64,000 nt of DNA from Acetobacteraceae bacterium (GTDB lineage Bacteria; Pseudomonadota; Alphaproteobacteria; Acetobacterales; Acetobacteraceae): positions 121,353-185,352 of the forward strand of contig JAIXWG010000049.1 of NCBI GenBank assembly GCA_027482245.1, read 5' to 3'. The notes under the pieces are model-generated. The model made no database searches. It worked only from the letters and a program-made list of their open reading frames with translations, and was not told the origin of the DNA. Position 1 is the first letter of the stretch. Every line of letters begins with the position of its first letter. Below are positions 44,947 through 54,721 of this stretch, piece after piece. The position numbers and the translations under genes were made by a program.

Positions 44947-45807
44947 TCAACGTCGGAGCCTCGGGTTGAACTGGTCCCTGATCTGGTCGCCGACGATGTT
45001 GATGGCGACGATCAGGACGATCAGCGCGATGCCGGGATAGACGGAAATCCAGGTGCGGCCGCTCATCATGTACTGGAAGCCGTTGGCGATGAGCATGCCG
45101 AGGCTGGGCTCCGTCGGCGGCAGGCCGAGGCCGAGGAAGCTCAGCGTCGCCTCCAGCGCGATGGCGTTGGCGACCTGCACGGTGCCGACGACGATCAGCG
45201 GCGGCAGGCAATTCGGCAGGATGTGGCGCAGCACGATGCGCCAGCCCGGCAGCGGCGTCGCATGCGCGGCCTCCACATAGTCCTTCTGGCGCTCCGCCGT
45301 GGCGGCGCCATAGGCGGTGCGGGCGAAATAGGCGTACTGCGCGGCGACGAGGGCGATGATCAGCTGCGACTTCCCCTGCCCCAGCACCGCCACCAGCACC
45401 AGCGCCAGCAGGATGGCGGGGAAGGACAGCTGGAGGTCCACGACGCGCATGATCGCGGCCTCCACCCAGCCGCCGGCATGGGCGGAAAGGATGCCGAGCG
45501 TCGCGCCGATGGTCATGGCGACGAGGCCCGCGACGATGCCCATCTGCAGCGAGATGCGAAGCCCATGGATGATGGCCGAGAGCAGGTCGCGCCCCTGCGC
45601 ATCCGTGCCGAGCCAGTGGACATATCCCTCGGACCCCACGAAGCCCGGCGGCTTGCGGGCGTCCATCAGGTCCAGCGAGGCGAGGTCATAGGGGTCCTGC
45701 GGCGTGATCCAGGGCGCCAGCAGCGCCGCCAGGACGACCAGCACCACCACCGCCAGCGCGACGACGGCGATCCAGTTCTCCCGGTATTCGCGCCAGAAGG
45801 CTTTCAT
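44947..45807 (-). CDS. peptide ABC transporter permease, DppC type
   Basis: 286 residues. DppC marks: LGTDAQGRDLLSAIIHGLRI, EAA-like YGAATAERQKDYVEAAHATP and SFLGLGLPPTEPSLGMLI. Six predicted membrane helices. Lies 73 bases after the DppB-type gene on the same strand. Confidence 0.95.
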   Translation of the reverse strand: MKAFWREYRENWIAVVALAVVVLVVLAALLAPWITPQDPYDLASLDLMDARKPPGFVGSEGYVHWLGTDAQGRDLLSAIIHGLRISLQMGIVAGLVAMTIGATLGILSAHAGGWVEAAIMRVVDLQLSFPAILLALVLVAVLGQGKSQLIIALVAAQYAYFARTAYGAATAERQKDYVEAAHATPLPGWRIVLRHILPNCLPPLIVVGTVQVANAIALEATLSFLGLGLPPTEPSLGMLIANGFQYMMSGRTWISVYPGIALIVLIVAINIVGDQIRDQFNPRLRR

Positions 45808-45880
45808 GAAGAAGCCCTCCGATTCAGATCTCCGGTGCTCACCGACTGCGCCGGCTCCGCCCTGCGATCATCGGAGGCCA

Positions 45881-46858
45881 TCATGCGGAACGCCCCCCGC
45901 GCCGGAGCCTGGGATCGAGCAGCGCGTAGGAGAGGTCGACGATCAGGTTGATCGTCACGAACAGGAAGGCCACCAGCACCAGGTAGGCGACCATGACGGG
46001 GCGGTCGAGGGAGGTGATGCTCTCGATGATCAGCTTGCCGACCCCGGGCCAGGAGAAGATTGTCTCCGTCACCACCGCGAAGGCCAGCGTCGATCCGAAT
46101 TCCAGGCCGAAGACGGTCACGAGCGGGATGGAGATCAGGCGCAGCACGTGGCGGCGGAGGATCGTCATCTCCGACAGCCCCGCGGCGCGGGCGAACTTCA
46201 CCGTATCCGTCAGCATCACCTCCCGCGTTCCGGCCCGCGCCAGGCGGATCATCATGGCAAGCTTGAAGAGGCTGAGGTTCAGGGCGGGCAGAATCAGGAA
46301 GGTCAGCCCCTCCCGCGTCAGGAAGGACCATTGCACGCCGAGGAATTCGGCCGTCGGGCCACGGTTGCCGGCGGGCAGCCAGTCCAGATGGACGGCGAAG
46401 AACAGGATCAGGATCAGCCCGACCCAGAAGGTCGGCACGGAGAAGCCGAGGACCGATACCGCCATGACGGCGCGCGCGACCGGACTCTCGGGCTTGTAGC
46501 CCGCATAGATGCCGAGCGGGATGCCGATGAAGGCGCCGATCAGCACGGAGGCCAGCGCCAGTTCCAGCGTCGCCGGCAGGCGCGCCAGCACCAGATCGAT
46601 CACCGGTGTGCCGAAGACGAAGGAGCGGCCGAAATCGCCGCTCAGGAGCCGTCCCAGGAAGGCCAGGTATTGCTGCCACAGCGGCAGGTCCAACCCCATG
46701 GACCGGATGGCGGACGCGCGGATGTCCTGCGTCGCGTCCGGGGAGATCAGGACGTCGATCGGGTTGCCGATGGCGTATACGCCGATGAAGACCAGCGCCG
46801 ACATCGCCAGCATGACGAGTCCGGCCTGGAGAAGGCGCTGAATGATGAATCCGAGCAT
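45881..46858 (-). CDS. peptide ABC transporter permease, DppB type
   Basis: 325 residues, six predicted helices. MLGFIIQRLLQAGLVMLAMS is the usual start; EAA loop MIRLARAGTREVMLTDTVKF; end VDLSYALLDPRLRRG. The DppB 'PGDPA' motif is replaced by IGNPIDV. First gene of the operon, divergent from its likely binding protein at 46941. Confidence 0.94.
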   Translation of the reverse strand: MLGFIIQRLLQAGLVMLAMSALVFIGVYAIGNPIDVLISPDATQDIRASAIRSMGLDLPLWQQYLAFLGRLLSGDFGRSFVFGTPVIDLVLARLPATLELALASVLIGAFIGIPLGIYAGYKPESPVARAVMAVSVLGFSVPTFWVGLILILFFAVHLDWLPAGNRGPTAEFLGVQWSFLTREGLTFLILPALNLSLFKLAMMIRLARAGTREVMLTDTVKFARAAGLSEMTILRRHVLRLISIPLVTVFGLEFGSTLAFAVVTETIFSWPGVGKLIIESITSLDRPVMVAYLVLVAFLFVTINLIVDLSYALLDPRLRRGGRSA

Positions 46859-46940
46859 CCCGGTCAGTATCGGGGCATGGACAGCGGACGCAAGCCGTTC
46901 CTAGCATGGTCGCACAGGAAGCTTCCCGGGGGTCCATCCA
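46859..46940. promoter_or_regulatory. short divergent promoter region of the second peptide transporter
   Basis: 82 bases between the permease operon (-) and the binding protein (+). Both promoters and any operator must overlap here, hinting at co-regulation. No clear hexamers. Confidence 0.4.
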
Positions 46941-48530
46941 ATGAGCCGCAGATTCGTCCATCTTGCCCTCTCCGCGACCATGGGCGTGATGTTCGCCGGT
47001 GCAGCCGGCGCGCAGACGCTGACCATGGGCGTGCGCGCCGGGCCGGAATCGATCGACCCGCATTTCACGGCGACCGGCACGCATAGCGAGGCGCTGAAGC
47101 ATGTCTTCGACACGCTGACGCATTCCGGCCCGCAGTTGCAGATCGAGCCGGGCCTGGCCGAATCCTGGCGGCCGATCGATGCGACGACCTGGGAATTCAA
47201 GCTGCGCCGCGGCGTGAAATTCCATGACGGCAGCGACATGACGGCGGAGGACGTCGTCGCCTCCATCCGGCGGATGCAGACGCTGTCGGGGCCGAACCCC
47301 ACGCGCATCTACGTGCGCCGGATCGTGGATACGCGGATCATCGATCCCTACACGCTGCATATCATCACGGGCGGCCCCTCCCCCACCCTGCCGAACGACT
47401 TCATCCGGCTGTTCGTCGTCTCCGCCCGCGCCACCGCGGGGCTGACGCCGGAGGCGAGCAACGAGGCGTTCAACAGCGGCCGCGCCGCCATCGGCACGGG
47501 GCCCTACCGCTTCGTCTCCTGGACGCCGCGGGAGCAGTTCGTGGTGGACCGCTTCGAACAGCATTGGTCCGGCCGACCGGCCTGGGCGCGGCATGTGCGG
47601 CGGGAGATCCCGAACGACGCCAACCGCGTGGCGCAGCTGCGCACCGGCCAAGTGGACATGATCGTGCGCGTGCCGGCCGCCGATGTGGCGACGCTGGAGC
47701 GTGACCGCACGCTGTCGGTCGTGAAGGCCGACACCGTCTATGTCTTCAACTTCCAGTTCGACTTCCGCGAGAACACGCCGCAGGTGACGGCGAGGGACGG
47801 GTCGCGCCTGGCCGCCAACCCGTACCGCGACCCGCGGGTGCGGGAGGCGATCGACCTCTCGATCGACCGCCGCGCGCTGGCGGAGATCGCGATGGAGGGC
47901 ATGGGCACGCCGCAGGGGCAGATGGTCACGCCCAACATCTTCGGCTTCAACCCGGCCCTGCCGATTCCGACGCCGAACCTGGCGCGTGCGCGGCAGCTGC
48001 TGGCCGAAGCGGGCTACCCCAACGGCTTCCGCATGGTGCTGAACTTCAGCAACGATCGCCTGCCGGGCGACCGCGGCGTCGGCACCGCCATGGCACAGAT
48101 GCTGGCGCGAATCGGGATCGAGGTGCAGGCGGCGGGCCAGCCCGCGGCGGTGATCTTCCCGGCACGCGCGCGTGGCGAACTCTCCAACATCATGGCGGGC
48201 TGGGGCACGCTGACCGGCGAGGCCAGCTACACCTATTCGTCCAACGCCCACACCAACAACCCGCAGCTCCGCCTCGGTGCCTTCAACTGGCACGGCTACT
48301 CCAACCCGGAGATGGACCGGCTGATCCAGGCCAGCGAGTTCGAGCTGGATGACGCGAAGCGGCGTGAGCTGCTGCAGCAGATCGGCGCGCTGTTCAACCA
48401 GGACCGGGTTTCCCTGCCGCTGGCCTCCGTCGGCTCCGCCTGGGCGATGCGACGCGATCGCGTCTCCATGCCCGCCGGCCGCGCCGATGAGGAGACCTAC
48501 GCCTGGGACGTGACACCGGCGGCACGATGA
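46941..48530 (+). CDS. peptide ABC transporter substrate-binding protein (family 5)
   Basis: 529 residues. Signal peptide FVHLALSATMGVMFAGAAGA. Motifs: GPESIDPHFTATGTHSEALK, WEFKLRRGVKFHDGSDMTAE, GTGPYRFVSWTPREQF, REAIDLSIDRRALAEIAMEG. Likely receptor of the divergent permease/ATPase operon; leads an operon with three hydrolase/reductase genes, which suggests the imported ligand is processed by them. Confidence 0.94.
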   Translation: MSRRFVHLALSATMGVMFAGAAGAQTLTMGVRAGPESIDPHFTATGTHSEALKHVFDTLTHSGPQLQIEPGLAESWRPIDATTWEFKLRRGVKFHDGSDMTAEDVVASIRRMQTLSGPNPTRIYVRRIVDTRIIDPYTLHIITGGPSPTLPNDFIRLFVVSARATAGLTPEASNEAFNSGRAAIGTGPYRFVSWTPREQFVVDRFEQHWSGRPAWARHVRREIPNDANRVAQLRTGQVDMIVRVPAADVATLERDRTLSVVKADTVYVFNFQFDFRENTPQVTARDGSRLAANPYRDPRVREAIDLSIDRRALAEIAMEGMGTPQGQMVTPNIFGFNPALPIPTPNLARARQLLAEAGYPNGFRMVLNFSNDRLPGDRGVGTAMAQMLARIGIEVQAAGQPAAVIFPARARGELSNIMAGWGTLTGEASYTYSSNAHTNNPQLRLGAFNWHGYSNPEMDRLIQASEFELDDAKRRELLQQIGALFNQDRVSLPLASVGSAWAMRRDRVSMPAGRADEETYAWDVTPAAR

Positions 48531-49234
48531 GAATCGCCGACTGCAACTGGATGGAGATCGAGGCGTATCTCCGCCTCGATGACCGCGTGGTGCTGCCCTT
48601 CGGCAGCACCGAACAGCACGCGCAGCTCTCGCTCTGCGTCGATGCGATCCTGGCGGAGCGGGTGGCGGTGGAAGCCGCCGCGCCGCTCGGCGTGCCGGTC
48701 TATCCGGCGATGCCCTTCGGCCTTGCGCCCTACTTCGCAAGCTTCCCGGGCAGCGTGAGCCTGCGGGTGGAGACGCTGCTGGCCGTCGCGCGCGACCTGA
48801 TCGAGAGCGTGGCACGCGTGGGCTTCAAGCGCATCCTGCTGGTCAATGGCCATGGCGGGAACGCCCCGGTCGGCGCGCTGGCGCAGGAGATGATGACGGA
48901 GCGGCCGGAGCTCTCCATCAAGTTCCACAACTGGTACAACGCGCCGCGCACCTGGGCGGCGGCGATGGCGGCCGATCCCTCCGCCAGCCATGGCAACTGG
49001 TTCGAGAATTTCCCCTGGACGCGGCTGGCCCATGCGCCGGCGCCTGAAGGCGTGAAGCCGAAGCCGGACCTGGCGCTGATGAAGGCCAGCGGCCCCGCGA
49101 AGGTGCGGGAGATATTGGGCGACGGCGCCTTCGGCGGGCCGTGGCAGCTGCCGGATGACGTGACGCAGCGCATCTGGGACGAGGGCGTGGCCGAGACTCG
49201 CGAAGCCCTGGAGGGACCGTGGCAGATCCGATAG
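48527..49234 (+). CDS. creatininase-family amidohydrolase
   Basis: 235 residues. VVLPFGSTEQHAQLSLCVDA is the family's metal-binding first block (Glu, His, Asp) and LLVNGHGGNAPVGA the second. The later 'HAG.xET' block reads SHGNWFEN, so one ligand position is altered. Such enzymes open cyclic amides or hydrolyse amide bonds. ATGA-coupled to the binding protein. Confidence 0.85.
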   Translation: MRIADCNWMEIEAYLRLDDRVVLPFGSTEQHAQLSLCVDAILAERVAVEAAAPLGVPVYPAMPFGLAPYFASFPGSVSLRVETLLAVARDLIESVARVGFKRILLVNGHGGNAPVGALAQEMMTERPELSIKFHNWYNAPRTWAAAMAADPSASHGNWFENFPWTRLAHAPAPEGVKPKPDLALMKASGPAKVREILGDGAFGGPWQLPDDVTQRIWDEGVAETREALEGPWQIR

Positions 49235-50235
49235 TCATCTGGGGCGCGGGCGCCATCGGCGGCACGCTCGGCGCCTATTGGGCGCGGGCGGGGCATGAGG
49301 TGCTGCTGGTGGATACGGTGGCCGAGCATGTCGAGGCCTGCCGCACGCGCGGCCTGCACATCTTCGGGCCGGTCGAAGAGTTCACGCAGGTCATCCCGGC
49401 GGTGACGCCGGCGGAGCTGACGGGCACCTATTCGCGCATCGTGCTCGCGGTGAAGGCGCAGGCGACGAAGGACGCGCTGCCGATGCTGGCGCCGCACCTC
49501 AAGCCCGATGGCTACGTCTTCTCCGCGCAGAACGGGCTGAACGAGGTGGAGATCGCGGAAGCCGTGGGCGCCGAGCGCACCATGGGCTGCTTCGTGAACT
49601 TCTCCGCCGACTGGCACGGGCCGGGGGAGATCCTGTACGGCAGCCGCGGCTCCGTCGTGGTGGGGGAGATCGACGGCAGCGTGCGGGACCGCACGCGGGC
49701 GATGTTCGAGCTCTGCCGGATCTTCGAGCCGGATGCGATCCTGACGGAGGACATCTGGGCCTATCTCTGGGGCAAGATGGGCTATGGCGCGATGCTCTTC
49801 GCGACCGCGCTGAACCACGACAGCATGACCGAGAACTTCGCCGATCTCGCGCGCATGAAGGCCTGGCTGGCGCTGGGGCGGGAGGTGGTGGCGGTGGCGC
49901 TGGCGCGCGGCGTCACGCCGCGCGGCTTCGGCGGGTACGACCCGATGGCCTTCGCGCCAGGGCGGCCGGATGCGGACGGCATCGCGGTTGTCGAGTGGCT
50001 GCGGGAGTTCACCTCCCAGTCTGCAAAGACCCACAGCGGCATCTGGCGAGACCTGGCGGTGCGGAAGCGCAAGACGGAGGCCGCGTCGCAATTGAACATC
50101 ACGCCACGGCTGGCGGCGGAACACGGCATCGCCACCCCTGCCCTGTCCGCGGTCGGCCGCCTGATCGCGGACATCGAGGAAGGCCGGCGGGAGCAGTCCC
50201 GCGAGACCTTCCAGGCCCTGCTGGATTCGATCTGA
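49219..50235 (+). CDS. ketopantoate-reductase-like (ApbA/PanE) oxidoreductase
   Basis: 338 residues, GTG start overlapping the creatininase gene by 16 bases. IVIWGAGAIGGTLGAYWARA binds NADP; VLAVKAQATKDAL, SAQNGLNEVEIAEAVG and the domain-2 WAYLWGKMGYGAMLFATA carry the catalytic lysine. Family length fits. In an operon with amidohydrolases it probably reduces a 2-keto acid other than ketopantoate. Confidence 0.85.
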   Translation: MADPIVIWGAGAIGGTLGAYWARAGHEVLLVDTVAEHVEACRTRGLHIFGPVEEFTQVIPAVTPAELTGTYSRIVLAVKAQATKDALPMLAPHLKPDGYVFSAQNGLNEVEIAEAVGAERTMGCFVNFSADWHGPGEILYGSRGSVVVGEIDGSVRDRTRAMFELCRIFEPDAILTEDIWAYLWGKMGYGAMLFATALNHDSMTENFADLARMKAWLALGREVVAVALARGVTPRGFGGYDPMAFAPGRPDADGIAVVEWLREFTSQSAKTHSGIWRDLAVRKRKTEAASQLNITPRLAAEHGIATPALSAVGRLIADIEEGRREQSRETFQALLDSI

Positions 50236-51608
50236 TGGGTGATGCGGTGCTGGCCCGGCTGCTGGCCGGGCAGGAAGGTTTTGTGGCGCGGTTGGCGGAG
50301 CTCGTAGCCTGCCAATCGGTCTCGACCGACCCGGCCTATGCCGCGGGGATGGCGCAGGCGCGGGCGTGGTGGATCGCGCGGCTGACGGCGATGGGGTTCG
50401 AGGGGGCACGGGACCTCGCGGCCGGCGGCCACCCCGCCGTGACGGCGCGCTGGCATGGCGCCGCGGATGCACCGACGCTGCTGGTCTATGGCCATTACGA
50501 CGTGCAGCCGCCCGATCCGGTGGAGGCCTGGACGTCCTCGCCCTTCGTGCTGGCGTCGCGCGACGGGCGGCTCTACGGGCGCGGCGTCTCCGACGACAAG
50601 GGACCGTCGCTGCTGGCGATGGAGACGCTCGGCGCCTTCCTGGCGGAGGAAGGGCGGCTGCCCTTCAACGTGACCGTGCTGCTGGAGGGCGAGGAGGAAT
50701 GCGGATCGGCATCGCTCGCCCGCATCCTCGACGAGAATCGCGACTGGCTGCGGGCGGATGCGGTGCTGTCGGCCGATGGCGCGCGCTGGCGGGCGGACCT
50801 GCCGACGATGACGGTCGCGACGCGCGGCAACATGGCGATGGAGATCACGCTCCGCACCGCCGCCAAGGACCTGCATAGCGGCCGCTACGGCGGCGTCGCG
50901 CCGAATGCGCTGCATGCCATGGCGCGGCTGGTCGCGACGCTGCATGACGCAGAGGGCAACATCCTCGTCGAGGGCTTCGAGGAAGGCGCCGCGCCGGTGA
51001 CGGATGAAGACCGGGCGGAATTGAGGAAAATTCCCTACGATGTGGCGGCGCATGACGCCTCCATCGGCATCGCGCCGAGCGGGCGGGATGTGGCGGGGTT
51101 TCTCGAACGGCTCTGGCTGAAGCCGACGCTCGACGTGAACGGGCTGTGGGGCGGCTATACCGGCGCGGGCGGCAAGACGGTGATCCCGGCGGAGGCATTC
51201 GCAAAACTCTCCATGCGCATCGTGCCGGGGCAGCGGCCGAAGCGCGTGGCGGCGGCGGTGGAGGCGCATCTGCGGCGCCACTGCCCGCCCGGTGCCACGC
51301 TGACGGTGAAGGCGGCGCGGAACGGCTCCATCGCCACCGCGGTGCCGGGCGACCACAAGCTGCTGCTGGCGGCGGAGGCGGCGCTGGAGGCGACGACGGG
51401 GCGCAAGCCGCTCCGCGTGCGGATGGGGGCCACGCTGCCGCTGACGGATATCGTCAGCCGTGTGCTCGGCATCGACACCGTCATGTTCTCCTTCGCCACG
51501 GCGGACGAGGATTTCCACGCGCCGGACGAGAACTGGCGGGAGAGCGCGATGCCGGAGGGCTTCGCGGCCTGGGTGGCGCTGGTGCGGAAGTTCGGGGCGG
51601 GCCGTTAG
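50235..51608 (+). CDS. M20 family metallopeptidase (dipeptidase-like)
   Basis: 457 residues. Complete active site: H87/D89 in VYGHYDVQPPDPVEAW, D120/D121 in GRGVSDDKGP, catalytic E153/E154 in LLEGEEECGS, a lid-domain histidine in KDLHSGRYGG and a C-terminal His in EDFHAPDENW. The PPDPVEAW and DLHSG motifs are typical of the carnosinase/CPG2-like group. One-base overlap with the reductase. Confidence 0.94.
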   Translation: MGDAVLARLLAGQEGFVARLAELVACQSVSTDPAYAAGMAQARAWWIARLTAMGFEGARDLAAGGHPAVTARWHGAADAPTLLVYGHYDVQPPDPVEAWTSSPFVLASRDGRLYGRGVSDDKGPSLLAMETLGAFLAEEGRLPFNVTVLLEGEEECGSASLARILDENRDWLRADAVLSADGARWRADLPTMTVATRGNMAMEITLRTAAKDLHSGRYGGVAPNALHAMARLVATLHDAEGNILVEGFEEGAAPVTDEDRAELRKIPYDVAAHDASIGIAPSGRDVAGFLERLWLKPTLDVNGLWGGYTGAGGKTVIPAEAFAKLSMRIVPGQRPKRVAAAVEAHLRRHCPPGATLTVKAARNGSIATAVPGDHKLLLAAEAALEATTGRKPLRVRMGATLPLTDIVSRVLGIDTVMFSFATADEDFHAPDENWRESAMPEGFAAWVALVRKFGAGR

Positions 51609-52990
51609 GCTCGCGCCCGCACCACCGTCACGCTGCAGGGCGCCTCGGCGGCAAGTTCGGCGCTGACGCTGCCCAGCACCTTCCGCTTCAGCGACGCCGT
51701 CCGCGCGCCCATCACCAGATGGTCAACGCCGTTCATGCGCACATAATCGAGCAGCGCCTGGGCGGGGTTCACGGCCTCCAGCACATGGAAGGTGATGCGG
51801 CCTTCCGGCAGGCCGAGCGGCGCCGCCCAGTGCTTCAGCTCCACCAGGCGCTGCACATGCTTGTTGCGGCCGAAATCGTCGAGCGTCGTGTCGAGCGCGA
51901 GCCGGTTCTGCCGCAGCACGTTGAGGCAGGCGAGCCGCGCGCCCGGCATGGTGGCCAGCAGCTTCTCCAACGTGCCGCGCAGCGTCGTCGCCAGCGCCTC
52001 ATCCTGCTCCGTCACATCCACCGCGACGGCCAGGATCGGCGCGTCCTCCACGGCGGCCTCGACGGCGCGGTCGAAGCGCACGCGATGGTCGGGGTGGAAG
52101 CGGCGGCGGATGGTGGCGGCCCAGCCATCCTGCCGGCGTTTCGCGGCGCGCGCGGTCAGCGCGACCTGGTCGGGGTGGTGCAGGTCGAAGGCGAGTTGCG
52201 CGGCGGTGGGATGGCGGCGTTCGGGCCGCACCTCCAGGCAGCGCAGGATGATCTCCTGCAGCCAGTCGGGGCAATCGGCGCGGCGCGCGCGGGGCGGCGG
52301 CGGGTCCCACCACAGGCGCCGCTGCAGGCCGGCCAGCCGCTGCGGATCGCCGAAGGGGCGCGTGCCGGTCACCAGGAAGTACATCATCGCCCCCAGCGCG
52401 AAGAGGTCGCTGCGCGGGTCGGACCGGATGCCCATGACCTGTTCCGGCGCCATGTAGGGCGCGGTGCCATAGGGCAGGCGGAACTCCTCCTCCATCAGGT
52501 CCGGCAGCTGCGCGTGGCGGGACAGGCCGAAATCGACCAGCACCGCCTCCCCCGTCTCCCGCATCAGGATGTTGGAGGGCTTCACGTCCAGATGCACCAC
52601 GTGCTGCCGGTGCAGCGCGTCCAGCGCCTCCGCCACCCGCGCGCCGATCGTCGCGACTTCCTCGATCGGGCGCGGCAGTTCCTCGATCAACGGCAGCAGG
52701 CTGCGGCCGGCGATGCGTTCCATCACCAGGTAGGGCTGGCGGTCGAAACCGCCACTGGCGACGAAGCGCGGCACATGCGGGCCCGAGAGGCGGGGCAGGA
52801 TCATCTGCTCCATCTCGAAGCTGACGATGGCGGCGGGGTCCTCCCCCTCCGCCAAGCGCGGCACCTTCATCAGCAACTCGCCACCCTGGTCGGGATGCAT
52901 CACCTGCCAGAGCGCAGCCATGCCGCCGACATGCAGCAGGCGCCCGATGGTGAAGCCATCGAGCACCTCGCCCTCGACCAGCCGGATCAT
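51605..52990 (-). CDS. Ser/Thr protein kinase fused to a universal stress domain
   Basis: 461 residues. Kinase domain about 10-280: glycine loop LLHVGGMAALW, K42 in LLMKVPR, catalytic loop HLDVKPSN (133-140, Asp135), DFG 153-155, GTAPYMAPEQ. The usual HRD arginine is leucine (a non-RD kinase). Residues about 310-461 are a UspA domain ending VDHLVMGARTASLKRKVLGS and CSVTVVRA, the ATP-binding Usp motif. No transmembrane segment. Start 52990 is one base from the phosphatase stop. The 3' end overlaps the convergent peptidase gene by four bases. Confidence 0.92.
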   Translation of the reverse strand: MIRLVEGEVLDGFTIGRLLHVGGMAALWQVMHPDQGGELLMKVPRLAEGEDPAAIVSFEMEQMILPRLSGPHVPRFVASGGFDRQPYLVMERIAGRSLLPLIEELPRPIEEVATIGARVAEALDALHRQHVVHLDVKPSNILMRETGEAVLVDFGLSRHAQLPDLMEEEFRLPYGTAPYMAPEQVMGIRSDPRSDLFALGAMMYFLVTGTRPFGDPQRLAGLQRRLWWDPPPPRARRADCPDWLQEIILRCLEVRPERRHPTAAQLAFDLHHPDQVALTARAAKRRQDGWAATIRRRFHPDHRVRFDRAVEAAVEDAPILAVAVDVTEQDEALATTLRGTLEKLLATMPGARLACLNVLRQNRLALDTTLDDFGRNKHVQRLVELKHWAAPLGLPEGRITFHVLEAVNPAQALLDYVRMNGVDHLVMGARTASLKRKVLGSVSAELAAEAPCSVTVVRARA

Positions 52991-52991
52991 G

Positions 52992-53732
52992 TCAGCGCCC
53001 CCGCAGCAGGCGGGTCGCGAGGCTCTCGGGCAGGCCGGCCTGGCGGATCTTCTCGCTGGCGGCCAGCACATCGTAGGGCACGCGGTGCAGCGTGACCTCG
53101 CTGGTCGTGGTGTCGAACAGGTGCCAGGCCGCAGCCGGGTCGCCATCCCGCGGCTGGCCGACGGCGCCGCAGACCACCTGCCAGCGGCGCGGCCGCAGCA
53201 GCGGCACGGCGACGCCGGTGACGGGCTTGAAGGGCACGAGCTTCGCCGTGGCGGTCAGGCCGTAGATGGCAGGCGCATGGACATGGCCGCAGAAGACGAG
53301 GCGCGCCGTGCATCCCTCCAGGCTCCGGCGCGCATCCTCGGCGTCCCGCACATAGATCCAGCGCTCCGGCGTCGCGGCATCGCCATGGACGTAGAGGCGA
53401 TCCTCCTCCTCCACCTCCATCGGCAGGGCATCGAGGAAGGCGCGGTCCTCGGGCGAAAGGGCGTTGCGAGTCCAGGCGATGGCGGCGGTCGCGTCGTCAT
53501 TCATCCCGCCGCGGGGATGGGCCGCAGCCTCGTCATGGTTGCCGCGGATGAGGATGGCGCCCTGCGCCAGCAGCCCCCGTGCCCTGGCCACCACCCAGGC
53601 CGGATCGGCGCCATAGCCGACCAGGTCGCCGAGCATGACGATGCGCTCCGCGCCCTTGCGGGCAACGTCGTCAAGGCAGGCCTCGAGGGCCTCCCGGTTG
53701 GCGTGGATGTCGGTCAGCAGCGCGATACGCAT
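52992..53732 (-). CDS. calcineurin-like metallophosphoesterase
   Basis: 246 residues. Metal-site motifs: ALLTDIHANREAL (D8, H10), MLGDLVGYG, GNHDEA, and FCGHVHAPAI with the final histidines. Family includes phosphodiesterases and protein phosphatases. Immediately upstream of the kinase, so the pair may reverse each other's phosphorylations; that is inferred. Confidence 0.93.
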   Translation of the reverse strand: MRIALLTDIHANREALEACLDDVARKGAERIVMLGDLVGYGADPAWVVARARGLLAQGAILIRGNHDEAAAHPRGGMNDDATAAIAWTRNALSPEDRAFLDALPMEVEEEDRLYVHGDAATPERWIYVRDAEDARRSLEGCTARLVFCGHVHAPAIYGLTATAKLVPFKPVTGVAVPLLRPRRWQVVCGAVGQPRDGDPAAAWHLFDTTTSEVTLHRVPYDVLAASEKIRQAGLPESLATRLLRGR

Positions 53733-53815
53733 GGCGAATTCCTCCAGCCCCGGGGATCACTCCCGCGGCGGACGCCCTGGCGGCTTGCTTCCTCGGGCGG
53801 GATCAGACCACGGCT

Positions 53816-54721
53816 TCACGCGCCGCGATAGGGGCCGAGTGCATCGGCGAAGCGGCGCGCGCAGGCCAGGCCGAAGGGCGTCGGCGCCAGCGAAGGCGTG
53901 CGTTCGATCACCTCCGGGAGCCCCATCCGCCAGGCGGTGACGCGCTTGCCGTAGCAGAGGAACATGGCGACCCCCTGCATGGCGAAGGCGATGAGGGGCA
54001 GGATGCGCTGGTACTCCCGCTCCGCCGCCACTTCGTCGCCGGCGACGAAGTGGTTGTAGATGGCGGCCTGGATGTCGGCGCATTCGGGGGCCGGGATCAG
54101 CCCGGCGCAGCCGGCGCGCAGGCAATCCACCAGTTCCATCCCGGCGCGGCCGTTGAAGACGGTGATGGCGCCCTTTGTCACCTCGATCAGGCGCTGGACA
54201 TCGACGGCGCTGTCCTCCGCCTTGATCAGCGTGACGTTGGCGCGGTTGCGGGCGAGCGTCGCGACGCCGTTGGCCGAGAGGCCCACGCCGATATAGGCGG
54301 CGGCGTTCTGGATGCCGATCGGGATGGCGCTGCGGCGCGCCACCATCTCCGCGACCTCCCCATACCAGGCGATGTACTCGGCCTCCGGCAGGCCGCGCAC
54401 GGGCGGCGGCTGGAGGATGCACCAGGCGGCGCCGAGGCCTGCGGCCTCCACCACGAAATCCGCGGCCTCCCGCGCGGTGGCTTCCGCGACCGTCACGGCG
54501 AGGGGCACGCGGCCGGCGATCTCCTCCGCCGACCATCGCACCACGTCACGCTTCTCGGCGGGCGAGAGCTTGTTGACCTCGGTCGCGAGGCCCAGCACCG
54601 CAATGCCATGGGCGCCGCCGGCCAGGCAGCAGCGGACCTGCTTGCGCATGGCGGCTTCATCCAGCCGGCCATCGGCGGTGAAGTAGGCGTAGAGGATGGG
54701 GTAGATGCCTTGGGCGTTCAT
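53816..54721 (-). CDS. DHDPS/NAL-family aldolase-like protein
   Basis: 301 residues. The Schiff-base lysine is K167 in VTLIKAEDS; GLATEVNKLS stands for the GTTGE loop. The conserved tyrosine of 'lYN.P' is absent: the segment reads GIQNAAAYIG (136-145). So probably not lysine biosynthesis but a sugar-acid or hydroxy-oxo acid aldolase/dehydratase, consistent with gluconate genes next door. ATGA overlap with gluconokinase. Confidence 0.83.
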   Translation of the reverse strand: MNAQGIYPILYAYFTADGRLDEAAMRKQVRCCLAGGAHGIAVLGLATEVNKLSPAEKRDVVRWSAEEIAGRVPLAVTVAEATAREAADFVVEAAGLGAAWCILQPPPVRGLPEAEYIAWYGEVAEMVARRSAIPIGIQNAAAYIGVGLSANGVATLARNRANVTLIKAEDSAVDVQRLIEVTKGAITVFNGRAGMELVDCLRAGCAGLIPAPECADIQAAIYNHFVAGDEVAAEREYQRILPLIAFAMQGVAMFLCYGKRVTAWRMGLPEVIERTPSLAPTPFGLACARRFADALGPYRGA

